Shown piece after piece: positions 38,791-47,304 of a stretch of 64,000 nt of DNA. The notes under the pieces are model-generated. The model was not told where the DNA came from, searched no databases, and saw nothing but the letters and a program-made list of their open reading frames with translations. The stretch's first letter is position 1. Each line of letters begins with the position of its first letter. A program made the position numbers and the translations under genes. Origin of the DNA: Pseudoalteromonas phenolica (lineage in GTDB: Bacteria > Pseudomonadota > Gammaproteobacteria > Enterobacterales > Alteromonadaceae); NCBI RefSeq assembly GCF_005886345.1, contig NZ_PNEC01000013.1, positions 62,001 through 126,000 on the forward strand. Direction: 5' to 3'.

Positions 38791-39474
38791 TTAAGTAGCG
38801 GCGTCTATTTGCTGTTCATCAAAGCGATATCCGGCGCCATATACAGAGCCAACCAGTTTTGCAGACACACCAATTTGTTTGATCTTCTTACGAATATTTT
38901 TGATATGACTGTCTATCACACGATCTGAAATATCGAAGTTATCTGGTTGAATAAAGTCTAAAATTTGCTGGCGAGAGAAAACACGGCTAGGGGCTTTATA
39001 AAGTAGCGCAAAAATATCAAACTCAACTTTAGTCAAAGGCAAAGTTTGGCCTTTTAGTTGAATAAGTAACTGCTCTTCATCAACCTTTATTTTTTCTTCT
39101 TTTGCTTCGAGAGGCGCACAACGTCTCAAAATAGCGCGAATACGCATCACTAATTCAGCCGCACTGAAAGGTTTACATACATAATCATCAGCACCGAACT
39201 CTAACCCCCTAAGCCTATCTGCTTCGGAAACTTTGGCCGTCATCATCACGATAGGCACCATTGAGAACTGTCTGATTTGCTTCATGCATTCCACGCCATC
39301 TTGATTAGGTAGCATAATATCCATCAAAATTGCGTCAGGTTGATGTTCTGCAACCCAGCCTACAACGTCTGCTCCATCTGCAATATGAGTGACCTCAAAT
39401 TGTGCAGCCTTGAAAAACAGCATGACCTGCTCTGCAATATCATATTCGTCTTCAACAATCAGAATGTGCGCCAT
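38791..39474 (-). CDS. Orphan OmpR-family response regulator
   Basis: A 227-residue regulator: receiver with phospho-acceptor in DAILMDIMLPNQDG and switch Lys in DYVCKPFSAAE, then a winged helix (LPLTKVEFDIFALLYKAPSRVFSRQQILDFIQPDNFDISDRVIDSHIKNIRKKI). No kinase gene adjoins it, so the partner is elsewhere. The 66-residue protein encoded 14 bases upstream is in the same operon and may be a regulatory partner. Confidence 0.92.
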   Translation of the reverse strand: MAHILIVEDEYDIAEQVMLFFKAAQFEVTHIADGADVVGWVAEHQPDAILMDIMLPNQDGVECMKQIRQFSMVPIVMMTAKVSEADRLRGLEFGADDYVCKPFSAAELVMRIRAILRRCAPLEAKEEKIKVDEEQLLIQLKGQTLPLTKVEFDIFALLYKAPSRVFSRQQILDFIQPDNFDISDRVIDSHIKNIRKKIKQIGVSAKLVGSVYGAGYRFDEQQIDAAT

Positions 39475-39488
39475 AGTTTTACGTTTAC

Positions 39489-39689
39489 TTATTGAGTTTT
39501 AATACATTTTAGCTGTTTAAGTTGAGCTTTTACACTTTGCTTTAGCTCATACGATAAAGTTTCATCAAATAAAAGCATAGTTAAAATGCTTGAAAGATCT
39601 TCACTACTAGCAACTTCTGAAAGCAAATCCTGATCACAAGGTGAAAGTGGCTCAATAAAACTTAATTCAGGTTGTTGGTGGCAAAGCAT
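39489..39689 (-). CDS. Small protein co-transcribed with the orphan response regulator
   Basis: A 66-residue acidic, Leu/Ser-rich protein (MLCHQQPELSFIEPLSPCDQ at the N-terminus) with no membrane segment. The ATG at 39689 is preceded by GGAG at seven-base spacing, and its stop lies 14 bases before the regulator start, strong signs of a true operon gene. The helical pattern (SSILTMLLFDETLSYELKQSVKAQLKQLK) suggests a protein-binding or anti-regulator role, but I recognise no family. Confidence 0.68.
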   Translation of the reverse strand: MLCHQQPELSFIEPLSPCDQDLLSEVASSEDLSSILTMLLFDETLSYELKQSVKAQLKQLKCIKTQ

Positions 39690-39788
39690 AATCGACTCCA
39701 AATCGGCTGCAATTAACTAAAGTAAGTAAGCGATAGTGTAATTAAAGCAACACAATGTGGATCAAATATGGAATAGAGTAAAAAGCAT

Positions 39789-39818
39789 AAAAAAATGGCC
39801 AACTATAAGTTGGCCATT
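39789..39818 (-). terminator. Terminator for the SNF2 helicase gene
   Basis: Eleven-base perfect stem AATGGCCAACT/AGTTGGCCATT with a three-base loop; an A run on the + strand gives the T tract for reverse transcription. Confidence 0.85.
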
Positions 39819-39919
39819 AAAAACAAGTTAGTTAAGGGGGGGAATAAAACAGAAAATCTGCATCACTAATTACATAGACCCTGCCTAAATTGAAAAGTTC
39901 AAAATTAATTTAAATATTT

Positions 39920-42900
39920 TTAATTTTGTAAAAGTGCTAACATTTGCTCTTCATTAAAACTATTAAAAGTCATATGTTTATCATTAAATAAAGCATCAAC
40001 CAAAGCCTGCTTTTGCTGCTGCATGGTAAATACTTTTTGCTCTATAGAGTCGGCCATAATTAGTTTATAAACAAAAACAGGCTTATCTTGACCTATTCGA
40101 TACGCTCTATCAGTAGCTTGATTTTCTACTGCCGGATTCCACCAAGGGTCAAAATGGATCACAGTGTCAGCTTGCGTCAAGTTCAGTCCTGTTCCACCCG
40201 CTTTTAAACTAATCAAAAACACGTTGCTTTCACCTTCAGTGAACGTCGAGATCACTTTGTCTCTGTGACGTGTTTGACCCGTAAGCATGCTGTAAGTGAT
40301 ACCAAGTTCATTACAATGCGCTGCGATTAAATCAAGTACTGACGTAAACTGACTGAAAATAATCACTTTACGACCCTGTGCAAGCATTTCTGGCAAATGT
40401 TCACCCAGCCAAGCCAACTTAGCACCCACTTCTGAGGTTTCACTATCTACCAATTTAGGGTGACAACAAATTTGTCTAAGTTTCAAGAGAGCATCTAAGA
40501 ATGCCAATTTACTACGCTCAACCCCTTGCTCTTTAAAGAGCTCTAATAGCTTATTTTCAAGTTGTTTTTGTATATCTGTATACAACTGAGCTTGAACAGG
40601 CGCAAATTGTAACTCTTTTACTAATTCAGTTTTGCTCGGTAACTCGGTCGCAACCTGTTGCTTGGTACGACGCAAAATAAACGGTGAAATAAGGTCTTTA
40701 AGCTCTGAGACACGACTTTGATCTTGCTCTTTTTCAATAGGTTGCTGGAAATAACCTTTAAATTGCTGCTTAGTGCCTAATATTTCAGGCATAACGAAAT
40801 CGAGCAATGATTTAAGCTCAAGCAAATTATTTTCAACGGGTGTGCCACTGAGACAAAGCTTAAACTGTGCTGATAGTTGCTTAACACATTTAGAGACTTG
40901 CGCAGCTTCATTTTTGATGTACTGCGCTTCATCTAGCACAATCGAATCGAAGTCAAGCCCTTTATAATGCTCAAGGTCTCGTTTTAGCAAGGGGTAAGTG
41001 GTTAAAATAAACCGTGCGCCATGAAGGTTATTTAACACCTTATCACGTTGACTGCCGTGGACCGTCGTCAACTGTAAATTAGGTGCAAAGCGCGCAAATT
41101 CATTTTGCCAATTTCCTACCAAACTCGTTGGACACACAATTAAGCTCGGTTTAGTCACTAACGTATTATGCTGATTAATAAAGTAAGCAATAACTTGTAG
41201 TGTTTTACCTAATCCCATGTCATCGGCAAGGATCCCCCCAAGCTGATGTCGATGTAAGAACTTTAACCAATTTACGCCCAGCTCTTGATAATCCCTTAAT
41301 GTAAATAAATCACTGTTATGATTATTTGGTTTCAATTGAACTTGATCAGGGCTATTAAGCTCATTTAAATAATCGAGCAGCTTCTTATCTTTACATTCAA
41401 TGTTAAGTTCATCGATAGCAAACAGTTGCTTGATCACCGACAGGGGAAATTTAAATTGCGCACTTGATGCGTAATAACTAAACCGCGCTTTTAAAGACAT
41501 CAACTTGTCATAAGCCCGTCTTTCTAACGCATAAGTCTGTTTAGCAATTTCGACATAATAAAAGTGATTAGCAAGTGTATTTACTTCGAGCTCAGCGTGT
41601 TTGTCCCAGTCAAGTAAAACAGGATTAGAATCAAGTAAAACCTTGCCAGTAATATGGTGATGCTTGTCTCTTTTCAACAATAAAGACACTTTAGTTGATA
41701 TTACTGAACTCGATTCTGTGATCTCATCTACTTGCCAACCTTTACTTTGCAAGTTGCCTCTTACTTCATGGTTAAACCAATGGATAAATGCACCATCTTG
41801 GTGAGGCAAAACAAAAAGGTCATCTTCCAAACGCAAGCCTAGACCTAGTAAATATTGTTCAGAGCGTTTTAACGTTTTGCTGATTTCGGTATTTTTTGCA
41901 TCTGTCTTTAGCGATGAGATCAGCTTAAAACCAAAATATGCGTCTGAGGCAACTAATTTTAGCTTCAAAGGTACACCTGATGACTCTAGCTCCGTTTGCG
42001 TACCATTTGGCATGCTGACGATATTATCAGCAAATACCTCTTGGAATCGCTTCACTACTTGCATCAGTTGGTCATTCGGTACTGCAGGCATGGTGTTTAT
42101 ATGTGCTAGCTCTTGGGCACTGAGCGCACTATTGATCCGACCAATGGTATGTGTATCTGTATCCAAATAGAGCGGTGGATCTGTTTTAATAAGGTGCCAA
42201 TTTTCGACGCCCTCAATCGAGGCAACTAATTGTGACTTATCATTCTTTTGCTGCCAGTTCAGAGCAAGGTTGGCCTGGTGGCCGAGCTTTAAGAATGTTC
42301 TGCTGTTTTGTAAGAAAAGTCGCTTTGTTTGCAAAAGCTGATTCACAGCTTCAAAGCCCCACTTACCTGAAAGCTCATAATGACCTGGTGAGTTTTGAGA
42401 ACGGACCCAACTAAATAGTCTAAAATCAGACTCAAGCAAGCCAGGAGGCGCTACAGGGCTATTTAACTGGGGTTCAGTTAATAGACGACCTAGAGGGTAC
42501 TGACCATCAGGACGATAAGGTGACATCTTGGGGTAAAGCAATACTTCCTGACCCATTGGTTCGAGCGTGAACAGCAGGACATTATCAGTATCAATAGACT
42601 CACCATGCTGCAAACTTGCTAATTCATTAAACCAGTCATTTACTAAAAACGCTTCACCGAAACCACCAGAATGTTCGACTTTAAGTTTAAGTAGAACAGC
42701 AGCAATGTGTCGACATTTAGTATTGTTAGAACAAGTACATTGCGCATCAACACTCGGGTTATTATTTACTTTAGTAATTTTGATATATTGAGAAAAGGTA
42801 TTACCAAAATTGCCAATGACTTGACTATCGATGGTTGAAAAGTCTTCGCTATGCTCTAAAAAACTAATTTGGGAATTATGAAGATACTCTTTTGCTTTAG

Positions 42901-43024
42901 ATAAAAGACTACTATTGAAGTACTGCTTTAGAAAACGCTCAGAAAGGGGAAATTGAGTCGCTTGTTCTTGTTTTATTTCCTCAAAGAGAGCAAGTAATTG
43001 TTCTTTAGATAACTGCGTTGACAT
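39920..43024 (-). CDS. SWIM zinc-finger SNF2-family helicase
   Basis: A 1034-residue protein. A SWIM zinc finger (Cys96, Cys98, Cys104, His106 in CTCSNNTKCRH) lies near the N-terminus. About 450 residues follow before a complete SNF2 ATPase: Walker A DDMGLGKTLQ, DEAQYIKN, the SGTPVENNLLEL block, and in the second lobe KVIIFSQFTSVLDLI, FLISLKAGGTGLNLTQADTVI and DRAYRIGQ. Bacterial members of this type act as DNA translocases on nucleoid or transcription complexes. It sits next to parAB and the origin, but a link is not shown. Monocistronic with a strong terminator. Confidence 0.93.
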   Translation of the reverse strand: MSTQLSKEQLLALFEEIKQEQATQFPLSERFLKQYFNSSLLSKAKEYLHNSQISFLEHSEDFSTIDSQVIGNFGNTFSQYIKITKVNNNPSVDAQCTCSNNTKCRHIAAVLLKLKVEHSGGFGEAFLVNDWFNELASLQHGESIDTDNVLLFTLEPMGQEVLLYPKMSPYRPDGQYPLGRLLTEPQLNSPVAPPGLLESDFRLFSWVRSQNSPGHYELSGKWGFEAVNQLLQTKRLFLQNSRTFLKLGHQANLALNWQQKNDKSQLVASIEGVENWHLIKTDPPLYLDTDTHTIGRINSALSAQELAHINTMPAVPNDQLMQVVKRFQEVFADNIVSMPNGTQTELESSGVPLKLKLVASDAYFGFKLISSLKTDAKNTEISKTLKRSEQYLLGLGLRLEDDLFVLPHQDGAFIHWFNHEVRGNLQSKGWQVDEITESSSVISTKVSLLLKRDKHHHITGKVLLDSNPVLLDWDKHAELEVNTLANHFYYVEIAKQTYALERRAYDKLMSLKARFSYYASSAQFKFPLSVIKQLFAIDELNIECKDKKLLDYLNELNSPDQVQLKPNNHNSDLFTLRDYQELGVNWLKFLHRHQLGGILADDMGLGKTLQVIAYFINQHNTLVTKPSLIVCPTSLVGNWQNEFARFAPNLQLTTVHGSQRDKVLNNLHGARFILTTYPLLKRDLEHYKGLDFDSIVLDEAQYIKNEAAQVSKCVKQLSAQFKLCLSGTPVENNLLELKSLLDFVMPEILGTKQQFKGYFQQPIEKEQDQSRVSELKDLISPFILRRTKQQVATELPSKTELVKELQFAPVQAQLYTDIQKQLENKLLELFKEQGVERSKLAFLDALLKLRQICCHPKLVDSETSEVGAKLAWLGEHLPEMLAQGRKVIIFSQFTSVLDLIAAHCNELGITYSMLTGQTRHRDKVISTFTEGESNVFLISLKAGGTGLNLTQADTVIHFDPWWNPAVENQATDRAYRIGQDKPVFVYKLIMADSIEQKVFTMQQQKQALVDALFNDKHMTFNSFNEEQMLALLQN

Positions 43025-43156
43025 TTAATTCGCGTAAAAATCAAATCATCCGCCCAGTATATGGAAATATCACCAGCGAATAAACCCAATAACCTGGATA
43101 TGGCAAAAAACTTCACTGGTAAGACAAGATATCAATTTAACAATGAAAAGTAGATT

Positions 43157-43176
43157 TAAAAAAGGGCCGAAGCCCA
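43157..43176 (-). terminator. UUCG-tetraloop terminator of the parAB operon
   Basis: Read on the reverse strand: GGGC-TTCG-GCCC followed by six T. The UUCG tetraloop is an especially stable hairpin cap. It lies a few bases past the parB stop codon. Confidence 0.82.
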
Positions 43177-43179
43177 TAA

Positions 43180-44142
43180 TTAATTGTAAGTCGCTAGCAG
43201 CTTTTGTAATTGCTCTAAGCGTTTGTCGGTAATGACCTGATTATTAATTTTAATTGTTATGTCGCCACTTTTATTACTTCTTTGCAAATCAATAAATTCA
43301 TTGCTAAACAGAGACTCGTTTCGGCGGACAGGCTGCTCAAAGTTAATCAGGAACTGAGTAATTTTAATTGCACGTTTCTCATCACTCATTTCTTCAGACA
43401 TAAAAGATTGGTTTCGTAAATCTTCTAACAGCAAGAAAAACATATCCTGATCTTTTTTAATTGCGTCAATTAATTTCTTTGCAGCCTCACGACCTAAGTG
43501 ATTTGGTGTAGGGTAGTGTTGTAAAACTTTTAAAGGAATTTGTTCAAAAGCTTTTAATGAATCTGCTATTGCTGTGTGAGATACCCCTTCAAGCTCCGCG
43601 ATCTCTCTGTAAGAGCCTTTCTTGCCTTGAGCAATAAGTTCTTGCTTAGTATCAGCATAAGCTTGTCCAAGCTCCCACAGGCTAGGCGCAATATATTGAT
43701 CGGAAGAAACCGCTAACAGTTTTGCATCTTCATCAGTAAAATCAGGGGAAGAAAGTACAACATAATCAGCATCAGCAAGTAAACAGGCCTTACGGCGTCT
43801 AGAACCAGATAAAACCCATTGAATATCGCCTTTTGACCAGCACAATGCAGGATGGAGATTACGTTGGTCGTTTTTAATTGCAGGCAGAATGTCAGCAACT
43901 GACTTTTGTGAAAGCAAACTTTGTTCACGGCGATTTTGTCCTAATACTCGCGTTTGAGATTCAATATCGCTATGTTTGATCACCTGACACGTCAAAGTGA
44001 TCATTCTATTTGGATCACTTGGTGCCGGCATCGTTAATACTTCACCAACTGAAGCTTGTTCTAGTAACTCATCTAAACTACTGGTACTTACAGGCGAAGC
44101 AAATGGGTCTAAGCGAGTGTCGTTTTTACGTTTTTTAGCCAT
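43180..44142 (-). CDS. parB: Chromid partition protein ParB
   Basis: A 320-residue ParB/Spo0J-type centromere-binding protein. The N-terminal conserved block reads ENRREQSLLSQKSVADILPAIKND-like with NLHPALCWSKGDIQWVLSGSRRRKACLLADADY (the CTP-binding/Arg-rich region), then a helix-turn-helix around KGSYREIAELEGVSHTAIADSLKAFEQIP. It is plasmid-like rather than a main-chromosome ParB. It lies ten bases downstream of parA in an operon read away from the origin. Its DNA target is probably a repeated palindrome; the 19-bp repeats at 18.6-36.1 kb are candidates (inference). Confidence 0.93.
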   Translation of the reverse strand: MAKKRKNDTRLDPFASPVSTSSLDELLEQASVGEVLTMPAPSDPNRMITLTCQVIKHSDIESQTRVLGQNRREQSLLSQKSVADILPAIKNDQRNLHPALCWSKGDIQWVLSGSRRRKACLLADADYVVLSSPDFTDEDAKLLAVSSDQYIAPSLWELGQAYADTKQELIAQGKKGSYREIAELEGVSHTAIADSLKAFEQIPLKVLQHYPTPNHLGREAAKKLIDAIKKDQDMFFLLLEDLRNQSFMSEEMSDEKRAIKITQFLINFEQPVRRNESLFSNEFIDLQRSNKSGDITIKINNQVITDKRLEQLQKLLATYN

Positions 44143-44152
44143 GTAAAACCTA

Positions 44153-45391
44153 TTAAACTTGTTGTTCTAGAGAGGATTGGGTTGAAACCCAGTTTGAACG
44201 GATCAGCATTTCAAGTTCATCAACAACATCTTTGATATTTTCTTGGGATTTGATCAAAGATTCACGACTAGCAAGGCTATCAGATGTTTTTTGATCAAAG
44301 ATCGTGTTAAAAGATGAGGAGCTTGCTGTAATAGCAGAGCTATGATTAATCGGATAACTCATAACCTGACGGCCAAAAGCACTTCGAACATCTTTGACGA
44401 TATCACGTTGAGAATGATTGCCTTTGACATAGTTGGTAACTAAAAACTGCATGAAATCCCAACCTTCATGGCCTAAAGCCGCAACTGTATGATAAATCTC
44501 ACCTAAACGTTTTAAATATTTATTATTAGCATCGAAGTCAACGGCTTCTGGATGAACAGGAATAAGCATCGCTGTTGAAGCCATTAATGCGTTATAAAAC
44601 ATAAAGTTTAGAGAAGGAGCTGTATCAATGAGGATTATATCGAACTGATCTTCTACGGGCTTTATCACTTTTTCTAGCAGTTTGTGATAGTGACGTGTTT
44701 GCTCATAACTAGAGGATTCTTTTAATTCAGTTGCTGTTTCATGTTCAAAATAAAAATCATCCATCCCTGATGGTAAAAGTCGAATATTGGGTATATGTGT
44801 CGATTGAAAAGCTTCACTAACAACGTCCGACCAAACTTCACCTTCATCTAATTCAATACAATCACGCATGAGATCACCAACAGTGATCGGTTCTGGATCT
44901 TGAGAAGGAAAGAAACTAGAAGAGGAACCTTGAGGATCGAGGTCAATGATACCGATGCGATAACGCTTTATATTTGTTGTTGCCAATGCAGCTGCAATAT
45001 TTACTAAAGATGTTGTCTTGCCACATCCACCTTTTAAAGAGTTGATGACAATGACTTGAAGTTTATCGCTGTCTTTTCGCTGATCATGAGGAATTCCCAT
45101 AATTCCAGCCATTGCAAAAATATTAGATAATGTATAAGCATAATGTCCGTTAGCTCCTTTTTGAATGTTTAATTTATCAAAGTCACCTTGGTCATGTCTG
45201 CGTTTTAATGTTCTATTATTGCAACCAAGTAAATCAGCTGCAGCTTTCTGTGTGTATGTGCGGAGCTCTTTTTCATCGCTTTTTAAATGAGCACGATAAT
45301 GTTGGATCCGGCCTTCTAAAGACTGTTCAGCAACTTCGGCTGTAGCTTTTAAAAGTTTATAAGTTGTTAGTGCGCGAGTATTAATTGACAT
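44153..45391 (-). CDS. parA: Chromid partition ATPase ParA
   Basis: A 412-residue ParA of the large type with an N-terminal helix-turn-helix domain (AAADLLGCNNRTLKRRHDQGDF, residues ~50-71), as in P1/F and vibrio chromosome 2 ParA, so it should also repress its own operon. The deviant Walker A KGGCGKTT is at residues 120-127, with Walker A' in IIDLDPQGSSSS and Walker B in ILIDTAPSL. The ATG at 45391 has an AAGGAT ribosome binding site; in-frame starts upstream to 45454 lack one. It faces away from the origin, as is usual for chromid parAB. Confidence 0.96.
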   Translation of the reverse strand: MSINTRALTTYKLLKATAEVAEQSLEGRIQHYRAHLKSDEKELRTYTQKAAADLLGCNNRTLKRRHDQGDFDKLNIQKGANGHYAYTLSNIFAMAGIMGIPHDQRKDSDKLQVIVINSLKGGCGKTTSLVNIAAALATTNIKRYRIGIIDLDPQGSSSSFFPSQDPEPITVGDLMRDCIELDEGEVWSDVVSEAFQSTHIPNIRLLPSGMDDFYFEHETATELKESSSYEQTRHYHKLLEKVIKPVEDQFDIILIDTAPSLNFMFYNALMASTAMLIPVHPEAVDFDANNKYLKRLGEIYHTVAALGHEGWDFMQFLVTNYVKGNHSQRDIVKDVRSAFGRQVMSYPINHSSAITASSSSFNTIFDQKTSDSLASRESLIKSQENIKDVVDELEMLIRSNWVSTQSSLEQQV

Positions 45392-45640
45392 ACATAATAT
45401 CCTTAACATTATGCTAAATATTATAATGTCTATAACTTTAATAGTAAACAGCAAAAAAAGAAGACATTTGTAAACTTACTACTTCTTAAGAATAAATAAG
45501 AGGATTAAGTATGGTTAAAGTATAAGGTAATTAAGGTTAGTGAAGTGAAATAATTTAATAAACTATTGATTTTTAATAATAATGGTAAAAAAGTCAGATC
45601 ACATTCTAACGAAGTAAAGATCTGATCTTTATTAACTTAC

Positions 45641-45660
45641 AGATCTAAATTTTACTAACT
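45641..45660 (-). repeat. RepA iteron copy 1
   Basis: On the reverse strand AGTTAGTAAAATTTAGATCT: the consensus is AGTTAGTAAAAnnnTGATCT. Confidence 0.65.
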
Positions 45661-45678
45661 AATATATCAAAATTTAAC

Positions 45679-45687
45679 TTATGCACA
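45679..45687 (+). other. DnaA box-like site TTATGCACA
   Basis: TTATGCACA, one base from the TTATCCACA consensus, in the origin region. Confidence 0.65.
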
Positions 45688-45722
45688 ACTTGTGAACAAA
45701 GTTACGAACAGAAATGCATTAG

Positions 45723-45739
45723 AGATCAGATTTTTACTA
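45723..45739 (-). repeat. RepA iteron copy 2 (degenerate)
   Basis: On the + strand AGATCAGATTTTTACTAA, which is the reverse of TTAGTAAAAnnnTGATCT. Confidence 0.5.
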
Positions 45740-45754
45740 AGATATTTCAGTAAG

Positions 45755-45763
45755 TTATACACG
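45755..45763 (+). other. DnaA box-like site TTATACACG
   Basis: TTATACACG, two bases from the consensus, followed at once by a GATC. Confidence 0.5.
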
Positions 45764-45790
45764 GATCTTTTATATCTATATTGTAATAAG

Positions 45791-45837
45791 TTAATAAAGA
45801 TCTGATCTGTTCTTAGTACAGATCAGATCTTTATTAA
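45791..45837. repeat. 19-bp perfect inverted repeat inside the origin
   Basis: Arms TTAATAAAGATCTGATCTG and its exact complement, separated by nine bases. Each arm has two GATC sites. Part of the arm (AAGATCTGATCTTTATTAA) recurs at 45617-45635. This is a candidate RepA-dimer operator or copy-control element. Confidence 0.88.
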
Positions 45838-45849
45838 TTAAGAAAAGAG

Positions 45850-45858
45850 TTATACACA
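45850..45858 (+). other. DnaA box-like site TTATACACA
   Basis: TTATACACA, one base from consensus; the best of the three in this region. Confidence 0.7.
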
Positions 45859-45915
45859 GCAAATAACAACAAGGTTTGACTTAAAACCATTAAAATATAT
45901 GACAAACCGGGAATG

Positions 45916-46000
45916 AGTTAGTAAAATTTTGATTTATAGAATTAGTTAGTAAAAATATGATCTCAATAAAAATCATCTTCAGATCACTTTTTTACTAACT
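45916..46000. repeat. RepA iteron copies 3-5
   Basis: Two direct copies (45916-45933 AGTTAGTAAAATTTTGAT; 45944-45963 AGTTAGTAAAAATATGATCT) and one inverted copy (45981-46000 AGATCACTTTTTTACTAACT). They sit immediately upstream of repA and are likely both initiator-binding and autoregulatory sites. Confidence 0.78.
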
Positions 46001-46066
46001 TTAATTATTAACTTTTGCTGTGGAATATGTTGTTATAGCATGTCGTCGAAATTTGGAAGTAAAACA

Positions 46067-47281
46067 ATGAGCCGAAAGGTGAACATCTCAGTTGATAATC
46101 TACCTGATTCATTACGTGGGCAAATTCATGGAGTAGAAAGTGCAACCGATAATGAAAATTTAGCACTATTTACTGATAATAAAGATGTTCGTATCACACT
46201 TGACAGTGCTGCACATGAACTTCGAGCATATTCTAATACATTTAACCATTATGATCTTTGGGGTCGCTTTGTCCGCTCTGGTCATAAAAAATTACCATTA
46301 GAAGAAGCCCCGAAAAAAACAATAATAACGCGACGTATATCTGAAAAAGTTGATGGTATTCTTTATGAAGGTGAAATAAAAATTACACCTGCAGTAGTGA
46401 GCACTAAGTTAGAAGGTGAAGAAGTTGAATGTTTAGTTTGGCCATCTGATCGTGAAGAAAAAGTTGAAAGAGCATTAATTCGACTGGCGTCAAAAGGGAA
46501 AATTGTAAAAATTAATTTTAAGTCCGGTATTCAATATGCTGTAATATTTTCTATGAACGAATTGGCGCAGGAGTTAAAAGCTGTTGGTCAATCTATGCCT
46601 TACCCTCAAATAAAAGAATCTTTAGAAGCACTTCAAGGTTCTAAACTATCGTTTAAATATTCAGCGACGGATACTAAAAATACAGATATTGATGATTCTT
46701 TCTACGAATCAAATATGAATTTTCTTTCTTCATTACATTTTAGTGGCAAAAAAGGCCAGGGTGGTAATGTCAAATGTGTCGCTTGTTTGAACGCATTTGT
46801 TCATAACATGATCGATAATCTAGAATATAAAGGTTATTACTTCAACAGAGCACAAGAATTAAAACGGGGTTTATCTCGTTGGATGATGCTTCGTTTGTAT
46901 CATCTATGGCGATATGCTGCACCAGGTAAAACTTACCACTTCAGATTACTCTCAATCATGGAAAAATATGGTTCTATTTACTCAACTGATGAGATAACAG
47001 AGAATAAACTGAAAGCTTTACGTCGAGATATGACTACGACAATGAAGGATTTGATAGAAAAAGGTGCTATTTCTGAATACGATATAACCAATGTGAAAGA
47101 TGATAAAACTGGAAAAATCATCGATTACGTCTATGAGATGCATCCTTCTGAAGAATTTTGTGATGAAATTCTTACTTTAAATAAGCAAAACAAGAGAATC
47201 GAAATTCAGGGTGGAAAACGATTAGTCGAAGCTGTTGAAGTTATTGATGAAGATGTACTTGAAGAGATTGTAAAAGAGTAA
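46067..47281 (+). CDS. repA: Plasmid-like replication initiator RepA of the chromid
   Basis: A replication initiator of about 404 residues, rich in charged residues, in the position expected of RepA: directly after the iterons and divergent from parA. Blocks such as TFNHYDLWGRFVRSGHKKLP, KGYYFNRAQELKRGLSRWMMLRLYHLWRYA and SIMEKYGSIYSTDEITENKLKALRRDMTTTMKDLIEKGAI look like the winged-helix pair of plasmid Rep proteins. It is not RctB, the vibrio chromosome 2 initiator. The ATG at 46067 has a GGAAG ribosome binding site; an ATG at 46040 would add nine residues but lacks one. Its stop codon is inside a hairpin shared with the convergent tus gene. Confidence 0.88.
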   Translation: MSRKVNISVDNLPDSLRGQIHGVESATDNENLALFTDNKDVRITLDSAAHELRAYSNTFNHYDLWGRFVRSGHKKLPLEEAPKKTIITRRISEKVDGILYEGEIKITPAVVSTKLEGEEVECLVWPSDREEKVERALIRLASKGKIVKINFKSGIQYAVIFSMNELAQELKAVGQSMPYPQIKESLEALQGSKLSFKYSATDTKNTDIDDSFYESNMNFLSSLHFSGKKGQGGNVKCVACLNAFVHNMIDNLEYKGYYFNRAQELKRGLSRWMMLRLYHLWRYAAPGKTYHFRLLSIMEKYGSIYSTDEITENKLKALRRDMTTTMKDLIEKGAISEYDITNVKDDKTGKIIDYVYEMHPSEEFCDEILTLNKQNKRIEIQGGKRLVEAVEVIDEDVLEEIVKE

Positions 47282-47304
47282 ATTTTGAATTTACTCTTTT
47301 TTTT
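47272..47304. terminator. Bidirectional terminator formed by the ends of repA and tus
   Basis: Perfect 13-base stem AAAAGAGTAAATT/AATTTACTCTTTT with a three-base loop, followed by T. Both stop codons lie inside the hairpin, so the last codons of both genes double as terminator. Confidence 0.88.

Larger units (their letters stand above)
45455..46066. other. Putative replication origin of the secondary chromosome
   Basis: About 610 AT-rich bases between divergent parA and repA. It contains twelve GATC (Dam) sites within about 390 bases, three DnaA-box-like nine-mers, iterons sharing TTAGTAAAA and GATC, and a 47-base perfect inverted repeat. The location beside repA and the density of ordered repeats make this the origin by established knowledge of iteron replicons. 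The precise unwinding site is not identified. Confidence 0.9.

Noticed and set aside
46023-46037. ATATGTTGTTATAGC just before repA, resembling the Ter core
   Set aside because: Lacks the first G and diverges after TGTTGT; it is more likely part of the repA promoter.
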